DNA of 64,000 bases from Isoetes taiwanensis (lineage: Eukaryota > Streptophyta > Lycopodiopsida > Isoetales > Isoetaceae): positions 2,492,561 to 2,556,560 of the forward strand of contig JAJEKV010000092.1 in assembly GCA_021234155.1 (NCBI GenBank). Direction: 5' to 3'. This document shows, piece by piece, positions 11,521 to 23,515 of the stretch. The notes under the pieces are model-generated. The model saw only the letters and a program-made list of their open reading frames with translations, ran no database searches and was not told the DNA's origin. Position numbers and translations under genes: made by a program. The number at the start of each line of letters is the position of its first letter. Within the stretch, counting starts at the first letter, position 1.

Positions 11521-12119
11521 GAAAATACTGAAAAAAATCAAAAAAATCATTCATTAAGACAGTTTTACCTTATGTAAATATAAGACAGTCTTGGCATGAC
11601 CCCCTTGGATTCACCTAAGCATAACTTCCAAGAATGGAGGTAGGTTGATTTTTAGATATTTTTCACATGGAATATGACTGCCATATATGAACTTCTAGGA
11701 AGGGTTTTATTGAATTTTGAGCCATTGATTTTATATAAATTTTAAAGCGAACAATGCAAATGCACCATTTTTTGTCCATCGCCTGACAACTCTAGTGTTA
11801 AGTTGGTGTTTTATGATCATTAAATGCTAGTTCAATTTTTTATTTCATTGCTTTAATATTTGAGCGATGGTAACTGTATCATTATTATTTGTTCGATTTA
11901 TATTTCTATCTAGATTGTATTTTATCTCACTCTTTATGTTTTCGTGGACGCTAAAAAATCTATTCTATTCTATTCTATTCTTTTCTGTAATGGTTCATAT
12001 AAAGTATTTTGTATTTAATATCATTGTATTTTTGTTGCATATCTCAAACTTAGTCATAATTTCTAAATCCTTGATTCTTTATTCATATCCTATATATATA
12101 TACAAGTGTTTGTAATATG
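11521..12119 (+). other. AT-rich intergenic DNA with a LINE tail scrap and a dispersed repeat
   Basis: At 11943-11985 the sequence CGTGGACGCTAAAAAATC plus (TATTC)n matches the last bases of the LINE family, so it is an extremely 5'-truncated insertion. Around 11995-12100 a TTTAATATCATTGTAT ... TTGTTGCATATCTCAAAC segment recurs at 29.32 and 29.58 kb. No gene is seen. Confidence 0.6.
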
Positions 12120-12299
12120 AGGGACTGCATAAAGCTCGAAGATCCTATGAAGATTCTCCTAGATTCTATGAAGATTCTCTTAGATTCTCTAAAATTCCAT
12201 CAAGATTCTCAAAACTTTTAGAAAGATTCCCCTAGATTCCCCAAAGATTCTATTGAGATTCTCCTAGATTCCCAAAGGTTTTCTTAGATTCTTAATGCT

Positions 12300-13580
12300 C
12301 CATAAAGATTCCCCTAGATTCTTAAGATTCTATGGAGATTCCCCTAGATTTTATTAAGATTCCCAAAGATTCTCTAAAGATTTCCCTAGATTCCAAAAGA
12401 ATACCCCAAGATTCCTCTATATTCTCCAAGATTCTATCAAGATTCTCCTAGATTCTCTGAGATTCCATTAAGATTCCCATAGATTCTTAAAGATTTTATG
12501 AAGATTCCTTTAGATTCTCCTAGATTCCCAAAGATTCATTTGAGACTCCCTAAGATTCTCTAAAGATTCGCCTAGATTTTAAAAGAATACCCCAAGATTC
12601 CTCTAGATTCTCCAAGAGTCTATCAAGATTCTCCTAGATTCATCTAGATTCTCTAAGATTCCATTAAGATTCCTCTAGGTTTTTAAAGATTTTATCAAGA
12701 TTCCCCTAGATTCCCAAAGAAGCGCTTGAGATTCCTATAGATTCTCTTGAGATTCCTCTAGTTCCAATAGATTCTACGAAGATTCCCCTAGACTCCCCAA
12801 GATTACATCAATTTTCCGCTAGGTTCTTAAAGATTTTATCAAGATTCCATTAGATTCCCTTACATTCTCAAAGATGCTCTCTTGAGATTATCATAGATTC
12901 TCTAAGATTCTCATGATATTCCTCTGGACTTCCTAAGATCCTATAAAGATTATACTAAGATTCCCTCAACTTGCCATAGATTCCTTGAAAATCGCACATT
13001 CCAAAAAAATTCTTAGTGTTCGATCATGTTGGCTCCAACTGCAACAAAATAGTGTCAAAGCACCACTCATTGGAAAGCTCTCGACGAGAGGAATCCAATG
13101 GCGTGAGTCCCACCTTCATCCGACCCCTCTACCGCAAGCTACGTGCTTTTGAAGCCGATTAAACAAAAAGAAGCTTCCTAGAATGTCCACTAATAAATGC
13201 TTTGCCACCTCACTACTTCTTTTTATTAATGAGGGTACCACCTCACCTCCTTTAAAAAAAAAACTAATTTAATATTAAAGAGTTAATGGCTAGGATTTAT
13301 GCTCACCTTTTGATCCAATGGTTAAGATCTGCTACACCAAATTCATTTTTTGGCATCTTCCTTGCACCTTCCCCATAAAAATCAAGAAGGGCTAGGATTT
13401 TGCCGTTCCCTTTGATCCAACGGTTCACAGATGGGGTGTATGCCCCCATGTATGACTCATGTATGCCCCCATCAAAATCCAAGGGCTTAAGCTACGCCAC
13501 CTCACCAACTTTTTATCCAAGGGCCAAGATCAAAAATTTATATCCGATATGCCATTTTGTAACTACCCCCATGAGTTTTT
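12300..13580 (-). repeat. 1.28-kb tandem unit, copy 1 (AGATTC field)
   Basis: About 700 bp of degenerate AGATTCCCCTAGATTCT-type short repeats are followed by about 570 bp of unique-looking sequence from TTCGATCATGTTGGCTCC to ACTACCCCCATGAGTTT. The second copy follows directly with a spacing of about 1277 bp at the TTCGATCATG anchor. The short motif is the reverse complement of the GAATCT repeats at 4.7-6.7 kb. More AGATTC repeats of the same kind occupy 12120-12300. Confidence 0.8.
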
Positions 13581-14858
13581 GTAACATCCCTTAGATTCTC
13601 TAAACTTTTAGGAAGATTCCCCTAGATTCTTAAGATTCTATGGAGATTCCCCTAGATTTTATTAAGATTCCCAAATATTCTCTAAAGATTTCCCTACATT
13701 CCAAAAAAATACCTCAAGATTCCTTTAGATTCTCCAAGATTCTATCAAGATTCTCCGAGATTCCATTAAGATTCCCATAGATTCTTAAAGATTTTATGAA
13801 GATTCCTTTAGATTCTCCTAGATTACCAAAGATTCATTTGATACTCCCTAAGATTCTCTAAAGATTCCCCTAGATTCCAAAAGAATACCCCAAGATTCCA
13901 CTAGATTCTCTAAGATTCTATCAAGATTTTTATTGATTCTTCTAGATTCTCTAAGATTCCATTAAGATTTTTCTAGGTTCTTAAAGATTTTATCAAGATT
14001 CCCCTAGATTCCCAAAGAAGCGCTCGAGATTCCTATAGATTCTCTTGAGATTCCTCTAGTTCCCATAGATTCTATGAAGATCCCCCAAGATTCCATCAAG
14101 TTTCCTCTAGGTTCTTAGAGATTTTATCAAGATTCCCTTACATTCTCAAAGATGCTCTCTTGAGATTCCCATAGATTCTCTAAGATTCTCATGATATTCC
14201 TCTAGATTCCCTAAGATCCTATAAATATTCTCCTGGATTCCCTCAACTTACCATAGATTCCTTGAAACTCGAACATTCCAAAAAGATTCTTAATGTTCGA
14301 TCATGTTGGCTCCAATTGCGACAAAATAGTGTCAAAGCACCACTCATTGGAAAGCTCTCGACGAGAGGAATCCAATGGCGCGGGCCTCACCTTCATCCGG
14401 CCCCTCTACCGCAAGCTACGTGCTTTTGAAGGTGATTAAACAAAAGGAAGCTTCCTAGAATGTCCACTAATAAATGCTTTGACACCTCATTACTTTTTTT
14501 TAATTAATGAGGGTGCCACCTCACCTCCTTTAAAAAAAACTAATTTAATAATATTAAAAAGTTAATGGCTAGGATTTATGCTCACCTTTGGTTTTAACGG
14601 TTAGATCTGCTACACCAAATTCACTTTTTGGCACCTTCCTTGCACCTTCCTCATAAAAATCAAGGGCTAGGATTTTGCCTTCCCCTTTGATCCAACGGTT
14701 CACAGATGGGGTGTATGCTCCCATGCATGACTCATGCATGCCCCCATCAAAATCCAAGGGCTTAAGCTACGCCACCTCACCAACTTTTTTATTCAAGGGC
14801 CAAGATCAAAGATTTATATATGATGTGCTATTTTGTAACCACCCCCATGAGTTTCTAT
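13581..14858 (-). repeat. 1.28-kb tandem unit, copy 2
   Basis: Repeats the module order of copy 1, including CTCGACGAGAGGAATCC, the TTGATCCAACGGTTCACAG segment and the final ACCACCCCCATGAGTTTC, with scattered substitutions. The end motif is itself doubled at 14837-14890 together with a short (TA)n run. Confidence 0.8.
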
Positions 14859-16693
14859 ATATATATTAACCACCCCCATGAGTTTCTATATATATATTAT
14901 GATAATAAAATGATACCATATGTCTGTTTTCAATCTCGCTCTAGATCTGACGGTTCAAATCGTTGGGCATAGGTCCGATGGCTGAAAAGTCACGTCGAGA
15001 TAGGTAGCCGTCATGCTCTAAAAATCTTGGAGGCATTGAACCAGGCAGCTTTGATGGAACAACAAGCTCGAAATACTGTCTATGGATTTTACAGGCAGCC
15101 CTTACCTTAAGGATTCGGCTTCTGTACCTCAGGTCTTAGTCGGAATCAATAAATCTTGTTAAGAAAGGCCCATCGAGGTCGCATTTGTGCAAAGGGTTTT
15201 TGTGCCCAATCCTTTTCGAAACAGGAATTCGGGCAAAGCACATGATGCCCATTGATTGTTACAAGGTATATGGATGTAAACGATGCACATTCATGGATGT
15301 TGTTGTGAAAGTAAACTTTTCCCTTCCCTGGCAGCGCGAATGGTAAACATGTTCCAATAGCAGTGGATTTATCATTAATGGTAGAGGTGTTCTTACTATT
15401 GCACATTCACTAGAGCACCATACTAAAGTGAAAGTCAAGAAGCATGACACAACCAGTTATACCTACAAAAATGATCTTCACAAACGCAGGTGTTTGAAGC
15501 ATCAGATTGAAGTGCAGCTTGGGAAACTCAGTCTCAGATATGTTGTTCGGTTGTGAGTGTGCAGGAAATGTTTCTTTGGACTTACTATCAAAGCTTGTGT
15601 TGATATCTCTAGCTCCTAAATCTGAGAACAAGATTTTCCTCCAGCCACAGAGCATCAGAGCGATTTTCACGAGCGAAGTGCTAGTTCTACCTTGAGTTTG
15701 GCTCCAACCAATCATGAACTTGTCATTGTTGTTGGTGATTCTATTGTTGACATAGGCAACATGAATTATGTGCAAACCATTTCAGAACAAATTTCCTTCC
15801 TTATAGAAGAGATCACCATGTTGAAAAGCCTACAAGCTGTTTACCAAATGGGCTTCTCGTTGTAGATTTTCTCGGTAAATCTCTCTCATATTTTTCTTAT
15901 TCCTTTGATCTTATTATATCTATGCTGGAGGCTATAGGTTAATTGAAGGTTCTGTAAAACTCCTTTTGCATGCTTGAGCTCTTGGGATTGGCTAGATTCA
16001 TGGCTGGGAAGGAAGGAGTTATTATTAATTCTGCCAGTGCATTGATATAAAAGTGGATTCAAACTTGTTAGATACGAAACATGTTGTCAAACCTATTATA
16101 CGTACATGGGCTGCAATTACTTTTGCAAATGGTAAACTTGGGCAAGGCCATGAATTGTATTTTATTTTGCATTACAGCAATTGGAATGAGAGATTGCAGG
16201 TATATTTATATTGCTTTACTTAAATGATAAGATCACTTCCACATAGGAAAACAATATATGATCTGGTTAAATTATATCTGGCTATGCCTATATCTATAAA
16301 TTTTTAGAATACTAGTCATGCTGTCCAATCCAGTTTTTCGCAGGGTGCTATGTAATTTAAGGAGTTTTTTGTAGGCTTTTAAGCAAAAGGATATCTGTCA
16401 TTTTTCTTCTAGAAGAATGATAGGTTTGTAATTTCACTTTGCAACTCCAGATAGCAGATAACAGAATGATAGCAAAGATGCTAGCAACACTATAAATTCA
16501 TTTGAAGGTAACATTGTACAAGCATTACTTTTCTTTCCTTTTCCACATGACACTTCTTGGGAACTATAAAAATCTCTATTATAACTACAAAAATCTCCAT
16601 CATAACTGAGAGTCATTAGAATCGTCATTCTAGCTTTGTTGACCAAATGGAAAATTTTATAAATTTAACAGTTCCAAATATATTTTTGCATGT
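14859..16693. other. Intergenic DNA with possible decayed gene fragments
   Basis: No convincing gene. A minus-strand frame at 15410-15775 (121 aa) continues across frameshifts toward 15150 and has protein-like composition, but I recognise no family. The rest is AT-rich DNA up to the LTR of the gag-only element. Confidence 0.4.
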
Positions 16694-16698
16694 GATTG

Positions 16699-17369
16699 TG
16701 ATACACCTGCAAGGTTTTACAGCAAAACAAGAATCAAAGAATGTAAACAACTAACGAAAAACTTCAAGTTCCAGCCTTCACGGCTATGCTCTCCTCCACC
16801 CAATCGGGCCCAGGCTCAGCAAGAAATCGTTATCTTGCCTCCACAACCGCATCCAAGATTTCAAACTCAAAGAAAAGATTCAACCAACTATGACTGCAGG
16901 CAAGGCAGAAGACTTTGCTCAGGATTCAACCGAAGACTCCATGCTAAGATAAGAGGAACAGTTGCGTTTTATAGGCACAGATCTACCTATTTCTGGAATA
17001 ACCTTTTTCTGTTCAAAAATATCTTTCAAAAAGGTGGTTAATCGCTAATAACAGAGGATCGACCAAAAATATCTGAGATTCAACCTTTTACAGCATCAAT
17101 TCGACCTTTTCTTCAAGATCCGGGAGCCTTCTTTGGCTCTGATGTAGTATCGGCCGAATTTTGTCTGTTGGGTTCGCGACCCGTTATCAGCCATGACTCT
17201 ATTATTATAAATTTTAAGCTTTCAATGGTTTATAACTTAAAATAAGTTAACGACCTTGACCCCATCATAATTTAATAAGTGTACTACCCTTGACAAATTA
17301 ATTGCTAGCTTTAAATATTAATTCCAGATGCGTTGGGCCTGAGCCGCTCCCCCGAGCGCCACCATATCA
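16699..17369 (-). repeat. E2 3' LTR
   Basis: A 671-bp LTR with TGATA/TATCA-type ends; its inner boundary abuts the purine tract (plus strand ATTCCTCCCCTTCCCGGG). It is uninterrupted and shows where the LINE fragment entered the other LTR. Confidence 0.9.
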
Positions 17370-17439
17370 ATTCCTCCCCTTCCCGGGATTGATCGTCCTC
17401 GATCAAGGAATTATATGGCAAGTTTAACACAACCAAATC

Positions 17440-17592
17440 CATGGCTGCAACCCTAGTTGAATCCTCAACTAGAAATGTCTACCACAACCAAATCCATGGT
17501 TGCAACCCTAGTTGAATCCACAACTAGAAATATCTACCACAACCAAGTCCATGGTTGCAACCCTGATTGAGTCCACAATCAGAAATATTCAA
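17440..17592 (-). repeat. E2 minisatellite near the 3' LTR
   Basis: Three copies of a ~55-bp unit containing AACTAGAAATATCTACCAC and CCATGGTTGCAACCCTAG. The same unit occurs in E1 at 40.56-40.65 and 53.04-53.17 kb, so it belongs to the family. Confidence 0.8.
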
Positions 17593-17760
17593 GTCCAGCC
17601 CTTTAGGCTAAAAATTGATCCAGCCCTTAAGGCTAAAAGTTTTTCCTTATATACTTTAATAATGAACAATGAAACCAACATCTATGCTGCAGACATAGTT
17701 GTTGTATTTAAACCTTAAAAATTTACCCTATTCTCCTTCATGGAGCTACCATTTAACAAT

Positions 17761-18955
17761 CTATTTCAAATAGGCAATTTGCAGTTTCCCCCTTTCCTTT
17801 TGCACTTCGTTGGCAAAAGTTACTTGTTTATTCGTTTTGGCACTTGGCTCAGCCGTTTGCTCTTCCAACTGAGTCATTTGGGCCGGAGGTCCGCTGGAAC
17901 GAGGATTTGATCTATACTCAGCTCTGTCTGATTCCCTTCGTTCTTCCTTATTGCCCCGATCATTCTGATCTCTTTTTGCATTTAACTTCGGGCAGTCTAC
18001 CTTAAGATGTGGTCCTCCGCAGTAATAACACCCACTTTTCTTGAATGAAGATCTGTCAGACTGATTATCCCACTTTGCTTTCTGAGCTTGGTCTTGATTA
18101 TCACCCACACTTGCTCTAGACCTTTTATTTCCCTTATCAGAATTCTTGCTATTACTCGTTTTTTCAGTGCTTGTCTTATCATTGCCTTTGTCCTCAGGGT
18201 ATCCTTCCCATATACTGCAGTTTATAAAATCAGGATTTAACTTCCTTTCTGCAGCTATCGCTTTCTTTGTTGCTTCTTCCAAAGTCTGAGGATCTATAAA
18301 GCATAATTCTGCATACAAGGAATTTTTAAGTCCCGCTATATATTTTCGTAACAATTCCTTCTCAGTTAACCCATCCATTTGAGTGGACAAATACTGGAAT
18401 TTCGATGTGTACTGATAAACTGATTCGTTGTCACCTTGCTTGAATAAATCTCATTCTCGTTTGACATCATTATGGTAATTAGCTGCCAAAAGTAACCTTC
18501 AAAAGCTTCTTTAAAGTTCTTCCATGTTAAAATCTTTGGGTCCATTCTTTTTCTTCCTTGCCACCATTTCTTGCCATATCTGTCAGATATTTATCCATGG
18601 CCTGCAGCTTCTGCTTTTCGGTAGCTTTTACCAATTCAAAATAACTTTCCCATGTAGAGAGGAATCCAAAGATAGTAGGCGGGTTTCTCTTTTCACCGGA
18701 GAAGGTAGGCAAACCTGCAACTTTCTCTAGCCATTTACAAGAGGATTCTGGAGGCGGGCTGGGTGGATTTGGCTGTACATTCGTTTGCACAGAAGGCTCA
18801 GGTAAAAATTTATATGCCAGACACAGGTATTCCAGTTACCTTTGACGCTCTGCAGGATTGGTAGAAAGAGGAATAGCCATTTGGTCTGCTATGTAGCTGG
18901 TATTGCTCACAGCCTGGGTATACTGATGATCAGGTACGCCGAAGCGATTGGTAGA
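17761..18955 (-). pseudogene. E2 gag with lost start codon, frameshift and stop
   Basis: The retrotransposon gag domain is visible in pieces: SSCKWLEKVAGLPTFSGEKR, FLSTWESYFELVKATEKQKL, then MDGLTEKELLRKYIAGLKNS and a CYYCGGPHLKVDC knuckle, followed by a charged C-terminus. The knuckle is CX2CX3HX4C, one residue shorter than the standard form, as in E1. Compared with E1, the initiator ATG is ACG here. A TGA in the segment NDVKRE*DLF is shared with E1, and there is a further frameshift near 18540. The protein would form particles around element RNA. Confidence 0.85.
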
Positions 18956-18984
18956 CGTTGTCCAGATGTTTTCAAAATCAAGAT

Positions 18985-18996
18985 GCTCTGATACCA
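18985..18996 (-). promoter_or_regulatory. E2 primer binding site
   Basis: Minus strand TGGTATCAGAGC, complementary to initiator tRNA-Met, four bases inside the 5' LTR, as in E1. Confidence 0.9.
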
Positions 18997-19000
18997 AAAT

Positions 19001-19778
19001 TGATACGGCTGCAAGGTTTTACAGCAAAACAAGAATCAAAGAATGTAAACAACCAACGAAAAACTTCAAGTTCTAGCCTTCACGGCTATGCTCTCCACCC
19101 AATCGGACCCAGGCTCAGCAAGAAATTGTTATCTTGCCTCCACAACCGCATCCAAGATTTCAAACTCAAAGAACATATTCAACCAACTATGACTGCAGGC
19201 AAGGCAGAAGACTTTGCTCAGGATTCAACCGAAGACTCTATGCTAAGATAAGAATGAGAATGAGAATGATTTTTTATCGTCCACTGAGGCCAATCGGCCT
19301 ATGGGACCCACAAGGAGCGCAGCAAACTTATTACTGTTCGGGTTAAAAAACCCCCGCCCCGAAGAGGAACAATTGCGTTTTATAGGCATAGATCTACCTA
19401 TTTCCAGAATAACCTTTTTCTGTTCAAAAATATCTTTCAAAAAGGTGATTAATCGCTAATAACAGAGAATCGACCAAAAATATCTGAGATTCAACCTTTT
19501 ACAGCATCAATTCGACCTTTTCCTCAAGATCTGGGAGCCTTCTTTGGCTCTGATGCAGTATCGACCGAATTTTGTCTGCTGGGTTTGCAACCCGTTATCA
19601 GCCATGACTCTATTATTATAATTTTAAGCTTTCAATGGTTTATAACTTAAAATAAGTTACCGACCTTGACCCATCATAATTTAATAAGTGTACTACCCTT
19701 GACAAATTAATTGCTAGCTTTAAATATTAATTCCAGATGCGTTGCGCCTGAGCCGCTCCCCCGAGCGCCACCATATCA
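19001..19778 (-). repeat. E2 5' LTR, interrupted by a LINE fragment
   Basis: Same LTR as 16699-17369 but with 112 extra bases (19253-19364) that are the 3' end of a LINE. It ends at the GATTG target duplication. Confidence 0.9.
19253..19364 (-). mobile_element. LINE 3'-end fragment inside the E2 LTR
   Basis: Starts with a (GAATGA)n-type tail, then ATCGTCCACTGAGGCCAATC, TATGGGACCCA and AAAAAACCCCCGCCCCGAAG, the reverse complement of the LINE 3' end with its stem-loop. The insertion point is clear because the intact LTR reads continuously across it (ATAAG/AGGAAC). Confidence 0.9.
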
Positions 19779-19856
19779 GATTGCCAACTCATATCAGCAT
19801 ATGACCTATAGTCTATGCATTTGTTTCTGTGGCATTTGATCTGGAGAAAGACCCAT

Positions 19857-20045
19857 CTAAACCATCTCTTCCAACAATAATAATGCTTCCTCTACCCTTT
19901 CTCTACCCTGTTGGCCTCTTAGAATTACTCTGCTATATGTTATGGTATCTAGCATAATACCCTCTTTTCCCATCACTCTAACCGAATCCAGAGTTTTTTC
20001 CAGTGCCCCAGCGATAGAGTAGCCGTGGAGGTGAGAAAATTGCAT
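19857..20045 (-). pseudogene. Possible PPR-like fragment
   Basis: A 62-residue frame contains GALEKTLDSVRVMGKEG, then DTITYSRVILRGQQGRERVE and EALLLLEEM, reminiscent of the TYN.LI..L...G...EAL.LF.EM pattern of PPR repeats. It is one to two motifs at most, with no surrounding gene. A chance match is possible. Confidence 0.35.
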
Positions 20046-20716
20046 AAATATTGATGATATATTGCTAGATATCCTTCAATTTGTTGTAACATACAAAACT
20101 GTTATCGATAGGCTCTGCAAGATATGATTGTAACGAATATAGTATGATCACTAACTTAAACTCAAGTTGAGCTTCCAAAAGTTAAACAATGTCTGAGAAG
20201 TAATCCGGCAAATGGCTTGTTGAGATACTTAAGAACTCCAATCTAACCCATTTGAGCCATTTATGAAGCATTTAGATTAATTGAGTTTCATGAAAGAACA
20301 CAAATATGTCGATCCTACATGCAAGAAAGACTGATTGCACTTACCTCTAATGACTGAAACCGGCATTTTAATCTCCAATCCATGCACTCTACACACTCTT
20401 CTAACTAGAGCTCTCTCCCGTTGCATCAAACATAGACAAAATTTGCATTAAATATGTGAATGTTTTGACACAGATGGTGCTATATTGCATTAACGAAAGT
20501 GAAAAAAGTGCGCCAGAAATAGATCCCGCATCAATATTGAAATTATCTCCTCTAGTAAAGCTCTTCTGGCATAAGAATAAATGGGTAGATGCATCATGCT
20601 ACAATTGCTTGCTATAATGTTCAAGGTTGTTATCCCTGACTGCCTTTAAATTGGCTTCTGTCATATAATTGTTGGTCCACAAAAAAGATGTAGGAAGGGA
20701 ATGTGCAAGGCAATGA

Positions 20717-20900
20717 CAAAATGCAGGCGATTCGACACCGTCGGACCGCCATTTTGGGGAGAGACGAGGCTATTTATATGTCCTTTGGGCTTTCCTTCTT
20801 TCCTTATCGGCAACTTCTCACAGCAGTCTCTTTTATAAAAAATAGCCTCGTATCTCCCCAAAATGGCGATCCGACGGTGTCGAATCGCCTGCATTTTGGT
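20717..20900. repeat. Foldback element with ~58-bp inverted arms
   Basis: The left arm starts AAAATGCAGGCGATTCGACA and ends GAGACGAGGCTATTT. The right arm is its reverse complement with two or three mismatches, around a ~65-bp spacer. The spacer (TATGTCCTTTGGGCTTTCC ...) recurs alone at 24.30 kb, and the sequence just right of the arm (GACTCGTCTGGAG ... CCGGCCGATA) recurs inverted at 28.50 kb. Confidence 0.8.
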
Positions 20901-21550
20901 GAGAGACTCGTCTGGAGAAGGAAAACCGGCCGATAAAAAGAGAACTTCCATTTCGAAGCCCATGATCAATATTGAAACACAAGAAAGAGGGCTTATGACA
21001 ATAGACAAGGTGGATATATATTGGGAGGAAAAAAAATTGAGCACGTTAAGAAGAAGAGGAAATGCAAGCAAGACTAAGTTTGACGTATTAAAAGGAAATA
21101 AAAAACTTAACAAGCAGTCAAATAACACAGACGATAGACCAAATCCTGAATGCACCCAAAACAAATACAACAGTAACATCAACACTCAACAAAAACAATA
21201 TGTTTGGAAAGTCTCATTGCTAGAGAACAAAGGCATAAAAATGGTATGATAGAGGAATTGACGGGCATAAGCAACAAGGGCAAAAACAATTTTCAAATGT
21301 GCGATATATTGACCAAAAGATAAAAGGTATCAAGTTATGACAAAAGACGAGAGTGAAAAGGAGACAATATACGATGACAAAAGAATTGAAAGCATAACCA
21401 TAATTTAAAAGCCGCACACCCCATGAAGGGAATATACGATATTAAATGTGAAAAACAAAATATGCCAACACGTGGATTCGAACTCTGAACCACAAGTTTA
21501 AAAACCTCACATAGGCCAACATCTACAACGAAATTAAATTAATAAAGTTC
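20901..21550. other. Intergenic DNA; tRNA-like fragment near the LINE 2 junction
   Basis: No gene seen. On the minus strand, 21468-21535 contains TTGGCCTATGTGAGG and a perfect B-box AGAGTTCGAATCC, spaced like a tRNA gene with a poor fold. It may be a tRNA pseudogene or SINE head. LINE 2 starts immediately to the right. Confidence 0.4.
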
Positions 21551-23515
21551 TTCATGCCCATATACAAAGCAGGGGACCCCCACAGCCCAGCCAACTATCG
21601 TACCATTATGGTCAGTTCTGTCTTTGCCAAGTTGCTTGCCGGGATTCTTGAGCGGCGATTGACACTTTGGGCAGAGGATGGAGAAGTGCGGGCTCTCACG
21701 CAGGCAGGCTTCCGCCCCCGGCATTCTACTATTGACCATATCTTCACTCTGCGAACACTCATAGAGGATAGCGGGAATCGGCCTTGAGGAACTGTCATTG
21801 TTGCTTTTGTGGATTTCGCAAAGGCTTTTGACCACGATTGCCTACCGGGATAAGTTGTGGGATAGATTGAGGCTTCTAGGGACCCCCGTCGACTTACTCT
21901 GAATGCTATATATACAGACTATACGAGGCTTGCTCCGATTCGTCTCACTGCTTGTCGGGAGCCCGTTGTTAGTAGCATTGGGGCGCCCGGGGCTGCCCTC
22001 TATCACCGACGCTCTTCGGGCTTGTACATTGACCAGCTAGAAGAATGGCTAGTCGAGCGCGGGGGAGGTGCTCGGTTGATGCACCACATAATCCGACAAC
22101 TCATATATGCCGATGATGTTGACTGCTGCGCATATACCCGGAGGGACATGCAACGCCACACGGATGCTTTGGACACTTTCTCGCCAATTTACCGACATGA
22201 GAGTTAACTTGGCCAAGACAAGGGTGTTGCTGGTCCCATCATCCGCACCCACGCCTTCCCTCATTCACTTACCGAGGGGTGTGTAGTGGAGGTGGCTCAT
22301 CTTATAAGTATTTGGGCATTGAGTTTTCTACTACCACACACCGGGATGCATCCATCGGGTTCTACGGTCACTAGGCCGGAAAGCCCCTCGTATGCAATGC
22401 AAAACAACGCGATCACAAGGCGTAGTCAGATGCATGGGGTCACCAGGCACACTTGTTCGAGGGCCTTGGTTGAACCGGTCCTCCTCTATGGGGGCAGAAG
22501 TGTGGGGGCCGGTGATATCCCTCACCACTTGGAATCCATCTAGAGCAGGTGCAGAGGAAGGCCTTCTTGGCCCGCACCGGGAGTGAAATCCACGGTCCCC
22601 ATATCAGATCTTGCTCCAGGAGATGGGCTTCCTTCCATTCTGAGAGGGTCGCTACTTGGAACGTCACATTATTTACTTCGGAAGGTGGGGCTATGGATGA
22701 AGCCCGACTGCCCAACCTTGCTTTGGCAGTGGCGATGGGCCCCGGCGACTCAAAGCCCCTGCTGGAAAGACAAAGCAAGCCCGGTGGTTTCGCTATGGAA
22801 TGTGCAGGGCACGATGTGGACCCTGCATACAGGAAGGAACGCTACGCCTTGAAGCAAAGACTTGGATGCTTGCTTCATGGCCAAGCTTTGGGATCTGAGA
22901 GGCCCTGTCACATGTCAAGGTGGCAAATTATCGACAGCGAGGTTAATCCCATGCTCACGAGGGGCCCACACCACTACACGTGCACCCATCTACCCATGAA
23001 AAAGCGCAGGGTGATTGCTTCCATTCGCTGACAGTGCACACCACCTCCGCATTGAGACGGGGGAGATGGATTCGAGGAGCAGCGTGAGGACAGAGTCCCC
23101 AATGTTGTCAACAGGGCGCCATTGAGGATGAAAGTCACGCCTCCAGGGCACGTCCGTACGAGCATATCCGGGCTCGGTATGCTCGGTTAGTTGTGCCCCA
23201 TCGAGGGCCTTGCATGAGCCACCGACGGCCTCAGAGGCTTGTTGGGATCGTACCTCCGTGGAGGTAATGGATCGCCGGACTTCGTTTATGCCCCCCCGTC
23301 CGACATTAACCTCACCGCATACTTGTGATTATGTATATAATGCGGCAAAGATGTCAGCATCCTTATTGCTACTAAGGTTTTTCCCCCGAAAACCCTTCGG
23401 GGCGGGGGTTTTTTAATCCTGGTAGTAATACGCCTGCTGCTCTCTCTTTGTACTTGGGTCCCATAGGCCAGTTGGTCTCCGTGGACGATAAAATCATATT
23501 CTTATTCTTATTATT
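21551..23515 (+). mobile_element. LINE 2: 5'-truncated copy of the same LINE family
   Basis: Begins abruptly inside the RT (PIYKAGDPHSPANYRTIMV) and runs to the LINE 3' end at 23380-23515, with the stem-loop (AAAACCCTTCGGGGCGGGGG), TTGGGTCCCATAGGCCAG-type sequence and a (TTCTTA)n tail. About 2 kb long, the product of an incomplete reverse transcription. Confidence 0.9.
21554..23200 (+). pseudogene. LINE 2 reverse transcriptase and C-terminal region, frameshifted
   Basis: RT motifs NYRTIMVSSVFAKLLAGI, QAGFRPRHSTIDHIFTLR and, in another frame, RQLIYADDVDCCAYTRRDM (catalytic YADD near 22105) are in LINE 1 order. The C-terminal part contains MKKRRVIASIR and HHLRIETG pieces in several frames. At least five frame changes make it non-functional. 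Confidence 0.85.

Larger units (their letters stand above)
16699..19778 (-). mobile_element. E2: complete gag-only (TR-GAG-like) LTR retrotransposon
   Basis: The element is bounded by LTRs running TGATA...TATCA and by a perfect 5-bp target duplication GATTG (16694-16698 and 19779-19783). In minus-strand order it has a 5' LTR, a tRNA-Met primer site, a gag gene, a ~55-bp minisatellite, a purine-rich tract and a 3' LTR. No protease, RT or integrase coding sequence is present, so it must have been moved by another element's machinery. A LINE 3' fragment sits in its 5' LTR. The same family recurs at 38.48 kb. Confidence 0.92.

Noticed and set aside
15146-15775. Pepsin-type aspartic protease gene on the minus strand
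   Set aside because: Some phrases looked reminiscent, but no DTG/DSG motif or consistent frame was found.
16835-17041. Recurring ~68-residue frame starting MPPQPHPRFQ, also near 19.1, 38.8 and 53.5 kb
   Set aside because: It is simply E-family LTR sequence read in one frame; it recurs because the LTR recurs.
20661-21185. 174-residue open frame on the minus strand
   Set aside because: It runs through both arms of the foldback element; its composition is low-complexity and no domain is seen.
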